Origin: CAZMFZ01 sp964565665
GTDB taxonomy: Bacteria; Bacteroidota; Bacteroidia; Cytophagales; UBA9547
Direction: 5' to 3'
DNA length: 8,773 nt
Assembly (NCBI GenBank): GCA_964565665.1
Contig: CAZMFZ010000132.1
Coordinates: forward strand, 1-8,773
Shown here: positions 1 through 6,921 of the stretch, piece by piece
Position numbering within the stretch: the stretch's first letter is position 1
How the letters are laid out: each line of letters begins with the position of its first letter
Made by a program: the position numbers and the translations under genes
Notes under the pieces: model-generated
Database searches by the model: none
What the model saw: the letters and a program-made list of their open reading frames with translations, nothing else
What the model was told of the DNA's origin: nothing

Positions 1-321
1 GGGTATTTAACCAAAACCAGCAGCCCATTGCAACTAATTACAGCAATAAATGAAGTTTTAGAAGGCGGTGCACCCATGAGTGCAAAAATAGCCAGAATGG
101 TGATTGGCTCGTTCAAAATCGTAGCCAATGAGCTGCTTACCGATCGAGAATTTGAAGTTTTAAAACTTTTAGTAGATGGCAAAAGCTACAAAACCATTGC
201 AGATATCCTTTCTATTAGCCTTGCTACTGTGAAATTTCACATCAAAAATATCTACCTAAAGTTACAAGTTGATAATAAGGAAGACGCCATTGCCATGGCC
301 AAAAACAAAAGGTTAGTCTAA
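1..321 (+). CDS. NarL/FixJ-family response regulator, C-terminal part (5' end outside window)
   Basis: The frame is open from base 1, so the gene begins upstream; 106 residues are visible. Residues 1-35 match the end of a receiver domain: GYLTK carries the conserved lysine that contacts the phosphorylated aspartate, followed by the last helix (LITAINEVLEGGAPMS). The phosphoacceptor aspartate lies outside the window. Residues 45-106 form a LuxR/GerE helix-turn-helix: LTDREFEVL opens it and the recognition helix is around residues 73-88 (SLATVKFHIKNIYLKL). Family knowledge: such proteins are cytoplasmic DNA-binding partners of a sensor histidine kinase. The partner kinase is not in view. The next gene downstream is a secreted LamG protein with a dyad in its promoter region, a possible but unproven target. 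No clear terminator follows. Confidence 0.93.
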   Translation, partial: GYLTKTSSPLQLITAINEVLEGGAPMSAKIARMVIGSFKIVANELLTDREFEVLKLLVDGKSYKTIADILSISLATVKFHIKNIYLKLQVDNKEDAIAMAKNKRLV

Positions 322-410
322 ATGACAAGTTATTTCTTTATTTTTTTATCCCCAAAACTATATTTTGGAGTTCGGAGAAAGCTAAATGCCAACATTTAGT
401 AAAATAGCCC

Positions 411-427
411 CTACCCATTTCGGGTAG
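411..427. promoter_or_regulatory. Inverted repeat CTACCC-N5-GGGTAG, candidate operator
   Basis: Perfect 6-bp arms (411-416 and 422-427) separated by ATTTC. The dyad is centred near 419, about 44 bp before the transcription start inferred from the box at 450-457, a position typical of activator sites. The left half, TACCCAT, fits the published NarL heptamer TACYYMT, but the right half does not fit fully and the spacing is one base shorter than the NarL 7-2-7 arrangement. A link to the response regulator at 1-321 is inference. Confidence 0.4.
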
Positions 428-449
428 TTTAGGATAGAAAAAAGTGTAT

Positions 450-457
450 CATTTTTG
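450..457 (+). promoter_or_regulatory. Possible Bacteroidota -7 box
   Basis: CATTTTTG differs by one base from the TAnnTTTG consensus of Bacteroidota housekeeping promoters and lies 24 bp before the ATG at 482. A poor -33 match (TTTA, 428-431) sits 18 bp upstream. In an A/T-rich leader such matches arise by chance, so this is tentative. Confidence 0.3.
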
Positions 458-481
458 TACTTAAACTTAAATGATTAACAA

Positions 482-2661
482 ATGAAAAAAAATTATCTAA
501 TTCTTTGTTTTGCTCTGAGCTTTTTTGCCAAAGCCCAAACCTCCATTCTGCCTACGGATGGTTTGATTGTTCACTTTCCATTTACCAACTTGAACAATCT
601 TAGCGGTGGGTACAATGGTATTAATGTATCAAATTTAAATTTGTCGATACTGCCAACCATTGCAGGTAGCTATTTTGCTAATGGTAGCGTGCCTTCTAAT
701 GCTGCGTATGCTAGCAATACTTTTGCATTTTCTCCTTCCAATTCCAATGGCTTGAGCTTAACAGGTGCCAATGCTATCACAGCTTCAAATTTTACCATTC
801 CTGGAAGTGCATTTACCATTAGCTTTTGGATCAATACCGATAGCGAGACTGATGGAATAAGCAGGGTAATTACAGGAAAAAATGTATCTGTTATCCCGTT
901 CTTTATCAACACAAACAGAATAAATAATAATGGAGGTGCAGGCAAAATTACCTTTATTGGTATGCAACTGAACAACACTGGAACAGGCATATCAGAACTT
1001 AACTATGAGCTTAGCGTTGGACCTCTTCCAGGCTGGAAATATGTTACGTACACATGGTCAGATGCAAATGACCAAGCAAAACTATTTGTAAATGGCACTT
1101 TGGTGAGTTCTGTAACTTCCACAGTTACTATTGGCACATCTAATAGTTTAGAAATGAGTTCTTCGGCTCCTTCTCGTGGTTTTAAGGGAATGTTAGATGA
1201 AATATCCATTTACAGCAAAGCATTATCAGATGCAGAAGTGAAAACATTGTACAACCGTTGTGCCCCAATTACCGAAATAGCTCGTACTGTCATTTCCAGT
1301 AGTTGTGCCTCTATTCCAGCACAATATGCCATTACGTTATCAGGAAGTGCATTAAACAAATATTGGGCAGAAGTTGTCATTGGACAGGGAGGCGATTTTC
1401 CGTCTTCGTTACCTGGCGCTAATACCAATGCCATTTCTGTGCCTATGCCTACTACCACCACGGTTCTTGGAAGATTAATGAGATATATAGCCTCTAATGA
1501 ATGCGTAACCAGACAAGCATTCGATTTCAATATACTACAAACGGCCGCTCTTACACCGCCTGCCAATGTAGTTTTAGCAACTGTAGGATTAGTTTGTACA
1601 CAAAACCATTTCATACTACGGGTAAATGGAGATAATATGGTAAACGCAACTTATAATTTCTACAAAGCAGTGGGCGAAAATATATATATACTTTCTAACA
1701 CACCAGCATTCAGTAATCAATTTACAATATTACTTAATTCTGGTATTACCTCTCCTACAAATCCACGCACCGACAATTGGGGTACGTATATAGGTGTGGC
1801 TATGAATGCTTGCGGTTCTGTCACTACCGCTGGACTAAATGTATTTGATAAGGAATTGGAATTTACAGGAGTGTTTCAACCTTATTCGCCCGTTATAGGT
1901 ATTTTTGGCAATTATAAATTCTATTCTAAAACCATTTCTGGTGTTTCCATAGGCAATACAGTGGTTTTAGATGCTGGTATAGCTGCCAATTTCGATGGGC
2001 TTGGCACTTGGAAAAAAGATGGAGTAGTTATTTATAACCCTAATCAAATCATAATTCCAGGCCCAAGACCAGACCCAGACATAGTGAGGCTTGAAAGTAC
2101 GGAAAGCACTATTACAGGTTTTGGCACTTATGTAATTACCATTACAAACTTTGCAAACAGCAACTATGGAACTTACACATTAGAAACGGCTAACACTTGC
2201 AAAAATGCAGGCTATGTGTTTGATTTTGCNNNNNNNNNNNNNNNNNNNNNNNNNNNNNNNNNNNNNNNNNNNNNNNNNNNNNNNNNNNNNNNNNNNNNNN
2301 NNNNNNNNNNNNNNNNNNNNNNNNNNNNNACACATTAGAAACGGCTAACACTTGCAAAAATGCAGGCTATGTGTTTGATTTTGCGTTGAAAGGAAGCGGA
2401 GGTGTAAACACGACTACAGGTACAAATTCGAGCTTGGCTGACACGCAAAAAATTGAAATATATCCGAATCCAAGCCAAGGTATTTTTACTTTAGTGAATA
2501 ATGATGTTAATACAGAATATGCGTTATTTGATTCAAAGGGAAATACGGTTAATGTCGGAAAAATTAGCATCGGAGCAAATAAACTTGATTTTACAGTTTT
2601 GCCTAAGGGATTTTATCTATTGTCACTTTCGGATATTAAGCATAAATTAGTGATAGAGTAG
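482..2661 (+). CDS. Secreted LamG-domain protein with type IX secretion C-terminal sorting domain (interrupted by assembly gap)
   Basis: The ATG at 482 starts a signal peptide (MKKNYLILCFALSFFAKAQ, cleavage probably after AQ). Residues about 25-258 look like a LamG/concanavalin-like domain: FTISFWIN (111-118), GWKYVTYTW (184-192), LFVNGTLV (201-208) and FKGMLDEISIYSKALSDAEV (234-253). Residues about 260-470 are beta-rich with paired cysteines and not assigned. Residues about 475-575 look Ig-like, ending in GTYTLETANTC. The C-terminus, after the gap, is a type A sorting domain: KIEIYPNPSQGIFTL, then ALFDSKGNTV, ending KHKLVIE. This implies Sec export, then type IX translocation to the surface or medium. 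The 100-N gap falsely breaks the frame. Merging the identical 55-bp flanks gives one 674-residue frame ending at TAG 2659-2661. No ligand or catalytic motif is visible; a carbohydrate-binding or adhesive role is only suggested by the LamG fold. A terminator follows. Confidence 0.85.
2175..2229 (+). repeat. 55-bp sequence repeated exactly across the gap (left copy)
   Basis: Identical base for base to 2330-2384 and ending exactly at the first N. This pattern fits two contig ends sharing one assembly overlap or k-mer better than a biological repeat. In the LamG gene it encodes the segment from TLETAN to VFDF. Confidence 0.95.
2230..2329. other. Assembly gap of 100 Ns
   Basis: Exactly 100 Ns, the conventional placeholder for a gap of unknown length. 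Both edges carry the same 55-bp sequence, so the true gap may be negative (an overlap). The distance between the two copies is 155 nt, not a multiple of three, so the placeholder itself creates an apparent frameshift in the LamG gene. Confidence 0.98.
2330..2384 (+). repeat. 55-bp sequence repeated exactly across the gap (right copy)
   Basis: Same sequence as 2175-2229, starting at the first base after the Ns. Reading on from this copy continues the LamG frame (VFDF then ALKGSGGVNT) into the sorting domain. Confidence 0.95.
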
Positions 2662-2689
2662 CAATTTTTTCAAACAAGTTGTGCATTAA

Positions 2690-2722
2690 AACAAAGGCCT
2701 TTCCATACCGAAGGCCTTTGTT
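2690..2722 (+). terminator. Intrinsic terminator of the LamG gene
   Basis: A perfect 12-bp stem, AACAAAGGCCTT (2690-2701) with AAGGCCTTTGTT (2711-2722), encloses a 9-nt loop 28 bp after the stop codon. The downstream tract (TATTTATAT) is only moderately T-rich. The upstream strand is A-rich, so the hairpin could act in both directions and would also end minus-strand transcripts from the pseudogenes. Confidence 0.85.
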
Positions 2723-2724
2723 AT

Positions 2725-2850
2725 TTATATGCAATAAGAAAATACGAAATATCCCCCAGGGTTTATCCATGACCATAGAGCCTTTTTTATCTCATCCGCA
2801 GTTGCTGTTTTAGCTAGGCCTAATATTTTATAATAGTCTTTATATTCCAT
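2725..2850 (-). pseudogene. Truncated J-domain protein (DnaJ/CbpA-like) N-terminal remnant
   Basis: From the ATG at 2850 the minus strand reads MEYKDYYKILGLAKTATADE then IKKA, which is helix I and the start of helix II of a J-domain as found in DnaJ/CbpA proteins. After IKKA the frame gives LWSWINPGG and stops at 2727-2725 after 41 codons. Where a normal J-domain has roughly a dozen residues including the HPD loop before NPG, only about five remain. HPD is the motif that stimulates the Hsp70 ATPase, so this product could not work as a co-chaperone. The rest of the protein (about 250-300 residues in the CbpA family) is absent, and the frame runs into the LamG terminator. It lies 35 nt after the Dps remnant on the same strand, suggesting a former operon. 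Confidence 0.75.
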
Positions 2851-2885
2851 GGAACACCAGTTAACAAATTATACCAGCTCTCCTT

Positions 2886-3088
2886 TCACCTAATCAGGTT
2901 ATATGCACGTAAAAACCATGCCATCTTATTAGCTCAAACTTAGTTTCAAAAAACATATACTTATGCTAAAAATCAGCACATTCTACGTTCCAGTGTGCAT
3001 TTCTTGTTTTAGTGTAAAGAATATATTTTGATAATTCAATAGCAATAGCTTTTTTATGCTCTTCTGTAATTCCTATGTTCGTTTTCCA
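2886..3088 (-). pseudogene. dps: Decayed Dps (DNA-binding ferritin-like) gene
   Basis: The minus strand from 3088 reads KTNIGITEEHKKAIAIELSK, then YILYTKTRNAHWNVECADF, a stop codon (2968-2966), then HKYMFFETKFEL. This follows the Dps N-terminus, including the AHWN histidine of the ferroxidase site. The damage is visible. The initiator is TGG instead of ATG. About five residues (usually LLADE or similar) are missing between ELSK and YILYTKT. Gly is Cys in the VEGAD region. The second ferroxidase histidine codon after DF is TAG. About 90 central residues are deleted. After a frame change, the true C-terminus survives: KMAWFLRAYNLIR and TGA at 2888-2886. Intact Dps proteins of about 155-160 residues form 12-mers that oxidise iron and protect DNA in starvation. 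The family comparison is from memory. It cannot make a functional protein. Confidence 0.8.
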
Positions 3089-3103
3089 GTCTTTATTGTT
3101 TTA

Positions 3104-3362
3104 ATAATTTTAAATGGTTTAATTTAGAAGGTTACATTGCCACACAGAGCGGAATAGATTATAAGAAACAAGGGACGGTATCAAAACACCAATTGTTACA
3201 CATCTTTAGAGGATTGTTACATATATCACAGGTTTATGTGATATATGTAACAGTCAAAGTTGGTATGATTGAATCAGATAATCTTTAAGGGTTGGATACT
3301 AGTTTATGTTTTAACAAAATGCTGAAAGCACTTGAAAATAGAACTCCTCACCCCCAAAAAGG
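3104..3362. other. Non-coding stretch between recF 3' end and dps remnant
   Basis: I find no convincing gene here on either strand. A short plus-strand open frame (about 3113-3286, reading LEGYIATQSGIDYKKQG) has no start codon I trust and no family I recognise. The stretch contains the large palindrome at 3215-3252. A GTTACA hexamer at 3196-3201 repeats directly the one at 3216-3221. In several Bacteroidota recF is followed by a DUF721/DciA gene; no trace of it is seen here. Confidence 0.5.
3215..3252. repeat. Perfect 16-bp inverted repeat with 6-bp loop
   Basis: TGTTACATATATCACA (3215-3230) and TGTGATATATGTAACA (3237-3252) flank GGTTTA. The stem is A/T-rich and has no T-run on either side, so an intrinsic terminator is unlikely. 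A further direct copy of ATTGTTACA begins at 3193, 20 bp before the copy at 3213. Looser outer arms (TCAAAACACCAA near 3181, TTGGTATGATTGA near 3260) extend the symmetry. It could be a regulator-binding site, a small element's remnant or a recombination target; the sequence does not decide. Confidence 0.85.
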
Positions 3363-4481
3363 CTACTCCATCAGTTTTACCTCAGTCTCACTTTCCGATT
3401 TCCTTTCGAATCTGAAATACTCTACTTTGTTGCCAAACCTTCTGAATACTTCTCTCGATCTTTCGGGGCGGGCATCTGTCACAAATATTTGCCCGAAAGC
3501 ATCTGAAGCTACCAATTCAATTAGTTTTTTTATACGAATATCATCGAGTTTATCAAAAACATCATCTAATAACAGTATAGGGGTTGTTTCTGTCGATTCT
3601 TTCAACATATCAAATTGTGCGAGCTTTAAAGCAATGGCAAACGATTTTTTTTGCCCTTGTGAAGCCGATTTTTTTACACTTTGCTTACTTACTGTAAACT
3701 CATATTCATCAGTATGCACACCCATAGTGGTGCGTTGATAAGCCCTATCTTTTTCATATTGCTGCTTAAATTTTACTTTAAAATTCTCGTCTAAAGCTCC
3801 TGATATATAGCTTACCAAGGGTACCTCTTTCTCAGAAGCTATATAATTATATTTCACTTTAAAACAGGGCATAAATTCTTCAATGAATTTACTTCTGGTA
3901 TTTGCCAGTTGGATTGCAAGTGGAATCAACTTGTCGTCATATAAATGTATCAAATCAACAGCAGGTTTATCTTGCTTCAATACTGCATTGCGTTGCTTGA
4001 GCAAATGATTGTAAACCATCAGATTTTGAAGGTATTCAGCATTCATTTGGCATAAAATGCCATCAAAAAATTTCCTCCTAATTTCGTTTCCTTCTCTTAT
4101 CAAATCTGTATCATCTGGGGCTACCATCACCAATGGCAGCCTGCCAATATGTTCACTAATGCGGTCGTATTCAATAGAATTATACCTAAATATCCGTTTT
4201 GTTTCACTACTATAAGCACAATCTACTACCACACTTTTCGCATTTTCTCCGTGAGGTTTGAATATTCCTTCTACCCTGAAATAGCTACTGTTGAAATTTA
4301 TACATTGGCTATCGCTAGCTCCAAATGCGCTTTTTGTAAGGCAAAGTATAAAAATAGCATCCATCAGATTTGTTTTTCCACTTCCGTTTTCACCCACAAA
4401 GCAGTTGATGGCAGGGTTGAGATTTACAATCGCTTTGCTTATATTTTTAAAATTTTCTATCCTGATGGTAGATAAATACAT
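3363..4481 (-). CDS. recF: DNA replication and repair protein RecF
   Basis: 372 residues, close to the usual 355-375 for RecF. It begins MYLSTIRIENFKNI, the standard SMC-like N-terminus. Walker A is GENGSGKT (30-37), the Q-loop region is APDDTDLI (121-128), GVHTDEYEF (254-262) replaces the common GPHRDDLEF, the ABC signature is SASQGQKKS (272-280), and Walker B is PILLLDDVFDKLD (301-313) with its D-loop. RecF is a cytoplasmic ATPase that works with RecO and RecR to load RecA at gapped DNA. All nucleotide-binding elements are present, so the gene looks intact. It is divergent from pdhA, with 112 bp between start codons. The ATG at 4481 fits the family start; no Shine-Dalgarno is seen. Downstream lies the non-coding stretch with the pseudogenes. 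Confidence 0.96.
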   Translation of the reverse strand: MYLSTIRIENFKNISKAIVNLNPAINCFVGENGSGKTNLMDAIFILCLTKSAFGASDSQCINFNSSYFRVEGIFKPHGENAKSVVVDCAYSSETKRIFRYNSIEYDRISEHIGRLPLVMVAPDDTDLIREGNEIRRKFFDGILCQMNAEYLQNLMVYNHLLKQRNAVLKQDKPAVDLIHLYDDKLIPLAIQLANTRSKFIEEFMPCFKVKYNYIASEKEVPLVSYISGALDENFKVKFKQQYEKDRAYQRTTMGVHTDEYEFTVSKQSVKKSASQGQKKSFAIALKLAQFDMLKESTETTPILLLDDVFDKLDDIRIKKLIELVASDAFGQIFVTDARPERSREVFRRFGNKVEYFRFERKSESETEVKLME

Positions 4482-4557
4482 CGTGTGCTGTTTTGGAATT
4501 CAATGGCCAAAATTCAAAAAAAATAACGGTCAGTTTTACAGATGGTTTATTTTTACT

Positions 4558-4565
4558 TAATATTG
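4558..4565 (+). promoter_or_regulatory. Possible pdhA promoter (-7 box)
   Basis: TAATATTG differs by one base from TAnnTTTG and lies 28 bp before the pdhA ATG. A TTTT at 4534-4537 sits 20 bp upstream, near the expected -33 position. It lies in the recF/pdhA divergent spacer, where a promoter is needed, but the matches are weak. Confidence 0.35.
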
Positions 4566-4593
4566 CACTTCTAAAATCTGATTAACCTTCTTG

Positions 4594-5646
4594 ATGGCAA
4601 CGCTAGAGAAAGAAACTGCAAAAGCAAATAGCAACGGAAAAGCAACAAAAAGCAGCGATGAGCTTTTTGGGAAAGATACCTATATGTGGTGGTATGAGAA
4701 TATGCAGTACATGAGGAAGTTTGAGGAGAAGGCAGGTCAGTTGTATGGACAACAAAAAATCAAAGGTTTTTGCCACTTATATATTGGCCAGGAGGCTTGT
4801 GCAGCTGGAGCTATTTCAGCTTTGAAAAAAGGCGATAAATACATTACCTCATATCGCGATCACGTCATTCCGTTGGCATTAGGCACAGATGGGAAAAAAA
4901 TAATGGCAGAGCTTTTTGCCAAGCAAACAGGCGTATCTAAGGGTAAAGGTGGTTCAATGCACATTTTTGATAAAGAAGTGGGTTTCATGGGCGGTCACGG
5001 CATTGTGGGCGGTCAAATTCCTCTAGGTGCAGGTATAGCATTTGCAGAGCAATATAACAATACTGGCAGCGTTTGCCTTACTTATATGGGCGATGGAGCC
5101 GTTCGCCAAGGTTCATTTCATGAAACGCTAAATATGGCTATGTTGTGGAAGCTTCCAGTTATATTTATTATTGAAAATAATGGCTATGCAATGGGTACTT
5201 CAGTTGCTCGCACATCAAATGTACATGAGCTTTATACGCTAGGTGAATCTTATGACATGCCTGCTGAACCTGTAGATGGCATGAAATGTGAAGATGTTCA
5301 TATTGCCATAGCAAAAGCGGCAGAAAGGGCAAGAAATGGCGAAGGGCCAACTTTACTAGAGTTCAGAACTTACAGATATAAAGGACACTCAATGTCTGAT
5401 CCTGCTAAATATCGTACCAAAGAAGAATTAGAAAAATATAAGTTGCAAGATCCGATTGAAGGCGTAAGGAGTGTAATTTTAAAGAAAAAATACGCCTCTG
5501 AAGCAGAACTTGAAGCAATAGATGAAAAACTAAAATTAAAAGTAGATGAATGTGTAGAATTTGCTGAAAATTCTAAATATCCTGAACCAAGTGAAGCATA
5601 TAAAGATGTATATGTGCAATCCGATTATCCATATATAACAGAGTAG
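4594..5646 (+). CDS. pdhA: Pyruvate dehydrogenase E1 component, alpha subunit
   Basis: 350 residues from the ATG at 4594 (an in-frame TTG at 4591 is less likely). E1 alpha, with E1 beta, uses thiamine diphosphate to decarboxylate pyruvate and reductively acetylate lipoyl-E2, feeding acetyl-CoA to the TCA cycle. Family motifs: MRKFEEKAGQLYGQQKIKGF (40-59), LYIGQEA (62-68), SYRDH (86-90), SMHIFDK (121-127) and the GDG...ENN thiamine-diphosphate/Mg motif (GDGAVRQGSFHETLN from 166 to NN at 195-196). The loop YRYKGHSMSDPAKYR (260-274) holds the active-site-loop histidine and the serine region phosphorylated in mitochondrial homologues. The first 25 residues are a polar, variable extension. E1 beta and E2 genes are not adjacent in this window, as is common in Bacteroidota. 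Branched-chain 2-oxoacid E1 alpha is the main alternative, but the GQEA and HSMSDP regions favour the pyruvate enzyme. Confidence 0.94.
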   Translation: MATLEKETAKANSNGKATKSSDELFGKDTYMWWYENMQYMRKFEEKAGQLYGQQKIKGFCHLYIGQEACAAGAISALKKGDKYITSYRDHVIPLALGTDGKKIMAELFAKQTGVSKGKGGSMHIFDKEVGFMGGHGIVGGQIPLGAGIAFAEQYNNTGSVCLTYMGDGAVRQGSFHETLNMAMLWKLPVIFIIENNGYAMGTSVARTSNVHELYTLGESYDMPAEPVDGMKCEDVHIAIAKAAERARNGEGPTLLEFRTYRYKGHSMSDPAKYRTKEELEKYKLQDPIEGVRSVILKKKYASEAELEAIDEKLKLKVDECVEFAENSKYPEPSEAYKDVYVQSDYPYITE

Positions 5647-5695
5647 AAATTAATACACCCCAATAAAAATTACATTTAATAAAATAATATTTACA

Positions 5696-6403
5696 GTGGC
5701 TAAAAAGGAGAGTAGTAAAATAGAAGAACTTTTAGAAAGACCTGAAAACCTAATTGAAGACATACAAAGTGGTAAATGGGAAATATGGTACAATCAATAT
5801 AAGAATATAATTACTTATGTTGGAGGAGGAATTTTGGCAGTTGTGTTCTTAATCGTAGGCTGGAAATATTATACTACATCACAAAATGAAGAAGGACAAG
5901 CGGCAATGTTTCAAGCCGTTTACTATTTTGAATCCGATTCTCTAAACAAAGCTTTAGAAGGTGATGGCAATAATCTTGGTTTTGTAGATATAGCATCAGA
6001 TTACAATTTTACAAAAGCTGGAAATTTAGCAAACTATTATGCAGGAGTTTCTTATTTGAAACTTGGCAAATATGAAGAAGCCATTGATTATTTGAAAAGC
6101 TTTGGCTCGAGCGATATATTGGTGCAGGCCAGAGCTTATTCATTAATTGGCGATGCTTTCATGGAGCAAGATGATTATGAAAGTGCAGCCTCGTATTACA
6201 AAAAAGCAGCTGATTGGAAACCTACAAAAGAGTTTTCACCTGAGTACTTAATGAAATTGGGTTTAGCCAACGAACTAAACAAAGACTTTGATGCAGCCGT
6301 AAAAGCCTACCAAAGGATAATTGACGAATATCCTAATAGCCAAAAGCTAAACGAAGCCAAGAAATACAAAGGATTGAATGAGGCTTTGGCGGCATCAAAT
6401 TGA
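5696..6403 (+). CDS. Membrane-anchored tetratricopeptide repeat protein (YfgM/CpoB-like architecture)
   Basis: 235 residues from a GTG start. No ATG or other start exists upstream in frame, and the first internal ATG (residue 71) would delete the membrane anchor, so GTG is well supported. Architecture: a charged cytoplasmic head (1-35), one transmembrane helix (about 38-59, IITYVGGGILAVVFLIVGW), then TPR units around 107-136 (YYAGVSYLKLGKYEEAIDYL), 142-176 (YSLIGDAFMEQDDYESAASY) and 184-216 (LGLANELNKDFDAAVKAYQ). The TPR part is expected in the periplasm. Such proteins act as protein-interaction scaffolds; YfgM itself is an ancillary Sec-translocon and chaperone-network factor, but assigning that role here is inference. 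It starts 49 nt after pdhA with no terminator between, so co-transcription is possible. Confidence 0.9.
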   Translation: MAKKESSKIEELLERPENLIEDIQSGKWEIWYNQYKNIITYVGGGILAVVFLIVGWKYYTTSQNEEGQAAMFQAVYYFESDSLNKALEGDGNNLGFVDIASDYNFTKAGNLANYYAGVSYLKLGKYEEAIDYLKSFGSSDILVQARAYSLIGDAFMEQDDYESAASYYKKAADWKPTKEFSPEYLMKLGLANELNKDFDAAVKAYQRIIDEYPNSQKLNEAKKYKGLNEALAASN

Positions 6404-6419
6404 ATCTAAATACGCTGTT

Positions 6420-6800
6420 TTGAAACTTAAAAACATTGCACTTCTATTTTTATTAGGTTTATTTATCATCGGTTTTTCTTGTACGAGTTCTGCTCCTTAC
6501 AAACAAAGACCTTTAGGCATTCCTTACAAAAAATACAAAGCGATCCAAGCTAGAAAGTATAAAAAGAGAGAGGTTGCTATTGTGCCACGCCAATTCAGAG
6601 ATCAATCTACCATGTCTTCGTTATTTACAGGATCAGTTAAAGTTTACTATGTAAATAATAACAAGATAAATAGGAATATCAACAAGAAATTGGTGACACA
6701 AAGGCGTAAATACCAGAATAATTACAGAGATTATCGTGAATCAGCCGATATGGCGAGAGGTGGGGCAGATAGAAGCAATTTTTCAATTTACGATAAATAA
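6420..6800 (+). CDS. Small basic, tyrosine-rich putative lipoprotein
   Basis: From TTG at 6420, 126 residues. MKLKNIALLFLLGLFIIGFS is a clean signal sequence followed by Cys21 and TSS, consistent with a lipoprotein; Gly at -3 makes the lipobox (GFSC) unusual. An ATG at 6378 would add 14 residues before the signal and overlap the TPR gene by 26 nt; I prefer TTG because it gives a normal signal peptide 16 nt after the TPR stop. The mature part of about 106 residues has about 25 Lys/Arg against 7 Asp/Glu and 10 tyrosines, so it should be strongly cationic. No domain is recognised. It probably shares a transcript with the TPR gene. An envelope role, for example binding an anionic polymer, is only a guess. 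Confidence 0.75.
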   Translation: MKLKNIALLFLLGLFIIGFSCTSSAPYKQRPLGIPYKKYKAIQARKYKKREVAIVPRQFRDQSTMSSLFTGSVKVYYVNNNKINRNINKKLVTQRRKYQNNYRDYRESADMARGGADRSNFSIYDK

Positions 6801-6921
6801 TAATTTGGTATTAGTGCAACACATTTTGAAAGCTATTTTAAATTCATTTATTAGGGCATCTCGAAAAACTCCAATTCTGCTATTTCCCACACCCTTATAT
6901 TCTACGGAATCGAAGCAAAAA

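Noticed and set aside
352..368. Hairpin CCAAAA-N5-TTTTGG after the response regulator gene, possible terminator
   Set aside because: The stem is short and A/T-rich and is followed by GAGTTCGGAG rather than a T-run; the T-rich tract lies before it.
1678..1691. TATATATATA run inside the LamG gene
   Set aside because: It reads through as ordinary codons (ENIYIL) and is too short to count as a meaningful repeat.
2371..2661. Separate gene starting at GTG 2371
   Set aside because: It begins inside the duplicated 55-bp segment and encodes only a sorting domain; it is the 3' end of the LamG gene.
3226..3241. CRP-like site around TCACA-N6-TGTGA
   Set aside because: The half sites are in the reverse order of the CRP consensus (TGTGA-N6-TCACA), so it does not fit that regulator.
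3113..3286. Possible transposase or other gene fragment on the plus strand
   Set aside because: No start codon, no recognisable motif and no terminal repeats tied to it; a chance open frame is the simpler view.
3292..3738. Plus-strand open frame of 148 codons
   Set aside because: It lies almost wholly antisense to the 3' part of recF, which has all its family motifs, and its Ser/Leu-rich product matches nothing.
6736..6921. N-terminal extension of the unknown lipoprotein from ATG 6736
   Set aside because: It overlaps the preceding gene by 65 bp and would place the signal peptide and lipobox deep inside the protein.
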